The position numbers and the translations under genes were made by a program. Shown here piece after piece: positions 52,991-56,178 of a DNA stretch of 56,178 nucleotides (the first letter of the stretch is position 1; each line of letters opens with the position of its first letter). The stretch spans positions 1 to 56,178 of the forward strand of contig SFIM01000012.1 in the NCBI GenBank assembly GCA_004556155.1, read 5' to 3'. The DNA is from Clostridiales bacterium (GTDB lineage: Bacteria; Bacillota; Clostridia; Christensenellales; Aristaeellaceae). The notes under the pieces were generated by a model that made no database searches, was not told the DNA's origin, and saw only the letters and a program-made list of their open reading frames with translations.

Positions 52991-53323
52991 TTACGCATCA
53001 CGATACAGCCCATGCCTTTTCAGCAGGCTTCGCATCGCCTGTTCCAGCTGCCAGTAGGTAGCGTCTGCGGCCTCTGGACGGGCCACAAACACATAGAAGC
53101 CGTTTTTAAGGGACGGAATTTGCTGACGGAAGCACTCGCGCAGCCTGCGTTTTACGCGGTTGCGCACAACGGCGTGTCCCACCTTTTTGTTCACCGCAAA
53201 GCCCACCTGCAGCTTGCCTGCGCGCACGTAAACCAGAGACAAAAGATGGGTACCCATACTTTTGCCTTTGCGGAAAACATAATGAAACTGTCCGTTCTTG
53301 CGGATGCGGTACGCTTTTTGCAC
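52991..53323 (-). CDS. rnpA: Ribonuclease P protein component
   Basis: 110 residues. Opens with MQKAYRIRKNGQFHYVFRKG and has the diagnostic RNR block VVRNRVKRRLRE. Joins the RNase P RNA to trim tRNA 5' ends. Follows rpmH with a terminator-like hairpin between them, and precedes yidD by 27 bases. Confidence 0.95.
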   Translation of the reverse strand: MQKAYRIRKNGQFHYVFRKGKSMGTHLLSLVYVRAGKLQVGFAVNKKVGHAVVRNRVKRRLRECFRQQIPSLKNGFYVFVARPEAADATYWQLEQAMRSLLKRHGLYRDA

Positions 53324-53353
53324 AGCAATGCCTGCCCTTATGCAACGGTATGG

Positions 53354-53398
53354 AAAACCCGCCCCGGAGATGCACGATGGCAGGCACCGGGGCGGGTT
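53354..53398 (-). terminator. Attenuator-like hairpin between rpmH and rnpA
   Basis: Perfect 12-bp stem aacccgccccgg (53356-53367) with ccggggcgggtt (53387-53398), then TTTT on the minus strand. It probably lowers read-through from rpmH into rnpA, giving more L34 than RnpA. Confidence 0.65.
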
Positions 53399-53445
53399 GA
53401 GCCATGCTTCGTCGGTCGATCACGCCCAAAAGCGTGACCAGAGGA

Positions 53446-53580
53446 TTACACGGTCAGTTCCTTGCGGCCACGACGACGGCGGGCGGCGAGAACGCGGCGG
53501 CCGTTCTTGGTGGACATGCGGGCACGGAAACCATGCACCTTGCTGCGCTGGCGCTTTTTGGGCTGATACGTACGGAACAT
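53446..53580 (-). CDS. rpmH: 50S ribosomal protein L34
   Basis: 44 residues, exact L34 length. Starts MFRTYQPKKRQRSKVHGFRA and ends in RRRRGRKELTV, as usual. Ribosomal large-subunit protein. AAAGGAG before the ATG and a near-perfect promoter at 53671-53699. Too short for a standard long-frame list, found by reading the minus strand. Confidence 0.97.
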   Translation of the reverse strand: MFRTYQPKKRQRSKVHGFRARMSTKNGRRVLAARRRRGRKELTV

Positions 53581-53670
53581 GTTTCTTCTCTCCTTTTTAT
53601 GACGTTACGCGAAAATCGCGCTTATCATGACCTTTTCTCTTTGCGACAAACTGCCGCAAACAGCCTTTTT

Positions 53671-53699
53671 ATTATACTAACGAACGCGCATAGTGTCAA
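53671..53699 (-). promoter_or_regulatory. Consensus promoter of rpmH
   Basis: TTGACA (53699-53694), 17-base spacer, TATAAT (53676-53671) on the minus strand, a full consensus match, leaving a ~90-base leader. Confidence 0.85.
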
Positions 53700-53739
53700 G
53701 CATTTTTTGCCTTAAATCTAAAATGCCGCACATTATATA

Positions 53740-53769
53740 TTGACACCGATTCACTCGTGTTGCTATACT
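53740..53769 (+). promoter_or_regulatory. Promoter of the DUF4965-like gene
   Basis: TTGACA (53740-53745), 18-base spacer, TATACT (53764-53769) with TGC before it (extended -10). Back-to-back with the rpmH promoter. Confidence 0.75.
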
Positions 53770-53835
53770 AAACTTATCAGAATTCGCAAAACAGCGCTTC
53801 ACCTGTTCTGCAAATGAAAAAGGAGATTACACTTC

Positions 53836-55761
53836 ATGATGGATCGCCTGCCAGCTCTGCCTCTAATTGTCAACGACCCCTATTTTTCTATTTGGATGCC
53901 TGGCGACACCCTGACGGACACAAACACTACCCATTGGGCGGGCGCCGTAAAGCCCTTGCGCGGCGGTATCACCGTTGACGGCAAGCGCTTTCACTGGCTG
54001 GGCGCGGCCTCAAATCCCGCCGCAGAAACCCTGTCTGTCCAGGTAACGCCCACGCAGACAAGCAGCACGCTGCTTGCCGTCGGCGTTCAGCTGGATGTTC
54101 GCTTCTGGGCTCCCGCGCTTCCGGACGATCTGGATATGCTGTCGGCGCCCGTTACCTATGTGGATCTGTCGCTGTGCAGCACGGACGGCAAAGCCCATCA
54201 GGTATCTCTGGATTTTCTCGCTTCCGATCGGCTGTGCTACGAGGGCGAAGTGCCTCCGGCAATGAGCGGCAGCAGCTACGATTGCAATGGCTTGCACATC
54301 GCCTATACCGGCCAGGAACAGCAGAAGATACTGGGGCATTCCGGCGATCACATCACCATCGACTGGGGCTATCTGTATATGGCTTCGCGCCAGGGCTGCG
54401 TAGAGCGTCGGGGCAATCATCTGTCCTTTACGCTGGAAAGCACCGTCACCGCTGCGCCTTCTTGCGCTACGATCCTTCTGGGCTATGACGACGTAGCTTC
54501 TATCAACTACTTTGGTGCTCTGTGCCGCTGCTGGTATATGCGGAATGGCAAGAGCATCATCGACGCTTTGATGGAGCTGGATTCCCGCCATGATAAGCTG
54601 CAGGAAGCCTGCCGCAAGCTGGACGCAAAGGTAATGGACGAAGCCACGGCCATCGGCGGCGAGGATTACAGGTTGATTGCCTGCGCCGCCTGGCGCCACA
54701 CCTTCGGCGCTCACAAGCTGATCGCCACGCCAGACGGAGAGATGGCTTTCCTGTCCAAGGAAAACGACTCCAACGGCTGCATCGGCACGGTGGATGTAAG
54801 CTATCCTTCCATTCCGCTGTTTCTGAAGTATTGTCCCGAGCTGGTAAACGCGCTGTGCCGGCCGGTGATTCACTTTTCCCAGCTGCCTGTGTGGGAATTT
54901 GACTTTGCCCCCCATGATGTGGGACGTTATCCCCATGCCATCGGCCAGGTGTACGCCGCCCGCCAGCGCTGCGCAAACGGCTATATGTACCCGCCCTTCT
55001 ATCTGTATCCGGCCGGCACCAACGTGTACGACTTCAGCTATCAGATGCCTGTGGAAGAATGCGGCAACATGCTGATCATGCTGGAATCCGCCATTTCCTT
55101 TGGCGCGTCTCCCAAGCTGGTTGAATCCTGCCTGCCCCTGCTGGCCAAGTGGGTGCGTTATCTGGATGAATTTGGCGAGGATCCTGGCGAGCAGCTTTGC
55201 ACGGATGACTTTGCCGGCCATCTGAACCGCAATATCAATCTGGCCGCCAAGGCCATCGTGGGAATCGCCTGCTACAGCCGCATGATGAAGCGCATTGGAC
55301 GCCATGAAGAAGCGCAGAAGTGGAATGACCGCGCCCATGTCATGGCGGCAAACTGGCTGGAGCGCGCCCGTGGCGAACGCAATACTGCCCTCACCTTTGA
55401 CGGCAACGGCTGGAGCATGAAGTATAACCTGGTATGGGATCTGGTGCTGGGTCTGGAACTGCTGCCCAAGGAATTCTACAGTGCCGAAACCGAAAGCTAT
55501 CTGCCGCTGATCAACGAATTTGGCCTGCCGCTGGATTCCCGGGCGGATTACACCAAGTCCGACTGGACTGTATGGTGCGCTTCCATGGCGCAGGATCCCG
55601 CTGTATTCCGCCAGATGATCGCCCCGCTGGCGTATTACCTGCGCAATACCCCCACCCGCGTCCCCTTCTCCGATTGGTATGATACTAAAACGGGCCGCTT
55701 CGTAGCCTTCATCGCCCGCAGCGTCCAAGGCGGCGTCTATATGCCGCTGCTGCTGAAATAA
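53836..55761 (+). CDS. DUF4965/glutaminase A (GtaA)-like protein
   Basis: 641 residues, no signal peptide, so cytoplasmic, unlike the secreted fungal GtaA. N-terminal beta-sandwich (DUF5127-like, about 1-225, with PLIVNDPYFSIW and THWAG), then an alpha/alpha-barrel (DUF4965/DUF1793, about 255-640) with WEFDFAPHDVGRYPHA, YQMPVEECGNMLIM, CTDDFAGHLNRN and LDSRADYTKSDW. The acidic EFDFAPHD and EEC residues are the likely catalytic ones. Members include a glutaminase, but the barrel is glycosidase-like, so the substrate may be a sugar conjugate. AAAGGAG before ATG. Confidence 0.8.
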   Translation: MMDRLPALPLIVNDPYFSIWMPGDTLTDTNTTHWAGAVKPLRGGITVDGKRFHWLGAASNPAAETLSVQVTPTQTSSTLLAVGVQLDVRFWAPALPDDLDMLSAPVTYVDLSLCSTDGKAHQVSLDFLASDRLCYEGEVPPAMSGSSYDCNGLHIAYTGQEQQKILGHSGDHITIDWGYLYMASRQGCVERRGNHLSFTLESTVTAAPSCATILLGYDDVASINYFGALCRCWYMRNGKSIIDALMELDSRHDKLQEACRKLDAKVMDEATAIGGEDYRLIACAAWRHTFGAHKLIATPDGEMAFLSKENDSNGCIGTVDVSYPSIPLFLKYCPELVNALCRPVIHFSQLPVWEFDFAPHDVGRYPHAIGQVYAARQRCANGYMYPPFYLYPAGTNVYDFSYQMPVEECGNMLIMLESAISFGASPKLVESCLPLLAKWVRYLDEFGEDPGEQLCTDDFAGHLNRNINLAAKAIVGIACYSRMMKRIGRHEEAQKWNDRAHVMAANWLERARGERNTALTFDGNGWSMKYNLVWDLVLGLELLPKEFYSAETESYLPLINEFGLPLDSRADYTKSDWTVWCASMAQDPAVFRQMIAPLAYYLRNTPTRVPFSDWYDTKTGRFVAFIARSVQGGVYMPLLLK

Positions 55762-55790
55762 GCTGCTTTAGGCGATTACAACAAATAACC

Positions 55791-55825
55791 ACGGCATGCT
55801 CAAACAATCAGCATGCCGTTTTGTT
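55791..55825 (+). terminator. Rho-independent terminator
   Basis: Perfect 10-bp stem acggcatgct (55791-55800) with agcatgccgt (55810-55819), then ttttgtt. Ends the DUF4965-like transcript and may also serve the convergent fragment. Confidence 0.8.
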
Positions 55826-56039
55826 ATTCCTTGTATTTGCTGAAATTCATCCACTCCCAAAGGGGGCGCTTGCTTTCACCGTAGCATTTATCCAGGTACA
55901 GGTTACGGTACGGACTATAAAGCTTGTAGACTTTCCGCATTGTCTCGCGAAGCTCAGCGTCAATTTTCTTGCAGGCTCGTTCCAAAAATGTGCCTTCGGG
56001 CAAAATCTCAGCTTCTTCGCAATGGACAACAAGCTCCAT
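55824..56039 (-). CDS. Hypothetical protein, probably lacking its N-terminus
   Basis: 71 residues from the only ATG in frame (56039), which has no Shine-Dalgarno. The same frame stays open and protein-like for about 20 codons more (VDTVYKWREYILDEADFFM) before an in-frame TGA near 56102, with no ATG/GTG/TTG start. This suggests a gene whose 5' part is lost, frameshifted or out of reach. Lys/Glu/Tyr-rich, no recognised family. A dyad lies over its upstream part. Confidence 0.4.
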   Translation of the reverse strand: MELVVHCEEAEILPEGTFLERACKKIDAELRETMRKVYKLYSPYRNLYLDKCYGESKRPLWEWMNFSKYKE

Positions 56040-56078
56040 AAAGAAGTCTGCTTCATCCAGGATATACTCTCTCCACTT

Positions 56079-56093
56079 GTAGACAGTGTCTAC
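56079..56093. promoter_or_regulatory. Operator-like dyad
   Basis: gtagacagtgtctac is a palindrome with a single mismatched centre. Dyads of this form are typical of repressors such as the BlaI/MecI type; no such gene is in the window. Confidence 0.3.
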
Positions 56094-56178
56094 CTGAGAT
56101 CAAGCCAAAACAGCCAGCCAAATAGCGATGCATCTGATGTGAACAGCAGAAAGGAAAGAGGAAGAGTTTTTCGCATAG

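Noticed and set aside
53420..53437. Small hairpin tcacgc/gcgtga after rpmH as its terminator
   Set aside because: Only 6 bp and no U-tract; the stronger stem at 53354-53398 is the better candidate.
53581..53835. Possible replication origin between rpmH and the divergent gene
   Set aside because: No cluster of ttatccaca-like DnaA boxes and no dnaA; only two back-to-back promoters.

Overview
The window looks like a chromosome segment of a G+C-rich, endospore-forming member of the Clostridia (Bacillota). The evidence is a set of sporulation-type genes (a SipL-like SPOCS/LysM protein, a YhcN/YlaJ-type lipoprotein, a Spo0A-like effector domain), AGGAGG-type ribosome binding sites before most genes, frequent GTG/TTG starts, a low-G+C-Gram-positive style rpmH-rnpA-yidD-yidC-jag cluster, and an Opp-type peptide transporter. 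I cannot fix the genus; a Christensenellales-like or related lineage is only a guess. Most genes favour G or C at third positions. The left 3.5 kb is visibly more A+T-rich and looks acquired.

Layout. 1-1076: end of a large serine recombinase with a one-base frameshift, so probably the dead edge of an integrated element. 1270-3459: four small unrecognised genes on the minus strand. 3648-5231: ECF sigma factor and membrane anti-sigma-like protein, divergent from a secreted thioredoxin-fold protein (5421-7112). 7129-7482: a hairpin-rich, MITE-like intergenic element. 7508-19755: a tightly packed eight-gene minus-strand operon (secreted membrane protein, ABC ATPase, ABC permease, Ala/Gln/Gly-rich membrane protein, MoxR ATPase, DUF58 protein, two VWA membrane proteins). 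19901-21295: MATE efflux pump. 21510-30043: five-gene peptide ABC transporter in which OppC, OppD and OppF carry large insertions. 30110-32504: DUF3899 membrane protein, sugar-isomerase-like TIM barrel protein and a secreted putative cysteine peptidase. 32752-36434: small proteins, TraX-like membrane protein, SH3-like secreted protein, Spo0A-like regulator. 36552-39493: SurE, RpiR-type regulator, HI0933-type flavoprotein. 39494-40094: a hairpin array with a tandem repeat. 40095-43741: DEDDh exonuclease, TGS-uridine-kinase-like protein, spore-type lipoprotein and a membrane protein. 43729-45261: SipL-like protein behind a sigma-E-like promoter. 45451-48402: TRM11-like methyltransferase and a Rho factor with a long disordered insert. 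48384-50479: VanY-like carboxypeptidase and aldose 1-epimerase. 50547-53580: jag-yidC-yidD-rnpA-rpmH, with no dnaA beside it. 53836-55761: DUF4965/GtaA-like protein. 55824-56039: fragmentary gene at the right edge.

How the parts fit together. The MoxR/DUF58/VWA/ABC operon most likely builds one envelope complex. The Opp operon imports peptides. The rpmH-jag block makes the ribosomal protein, the tRNA-processing protein and the membrane insertase machinery. Sporulation functions are scattered rather than clustered. No tRNA, rRNA, CRISPR array, intact transposase or convincing replication origin was seen.
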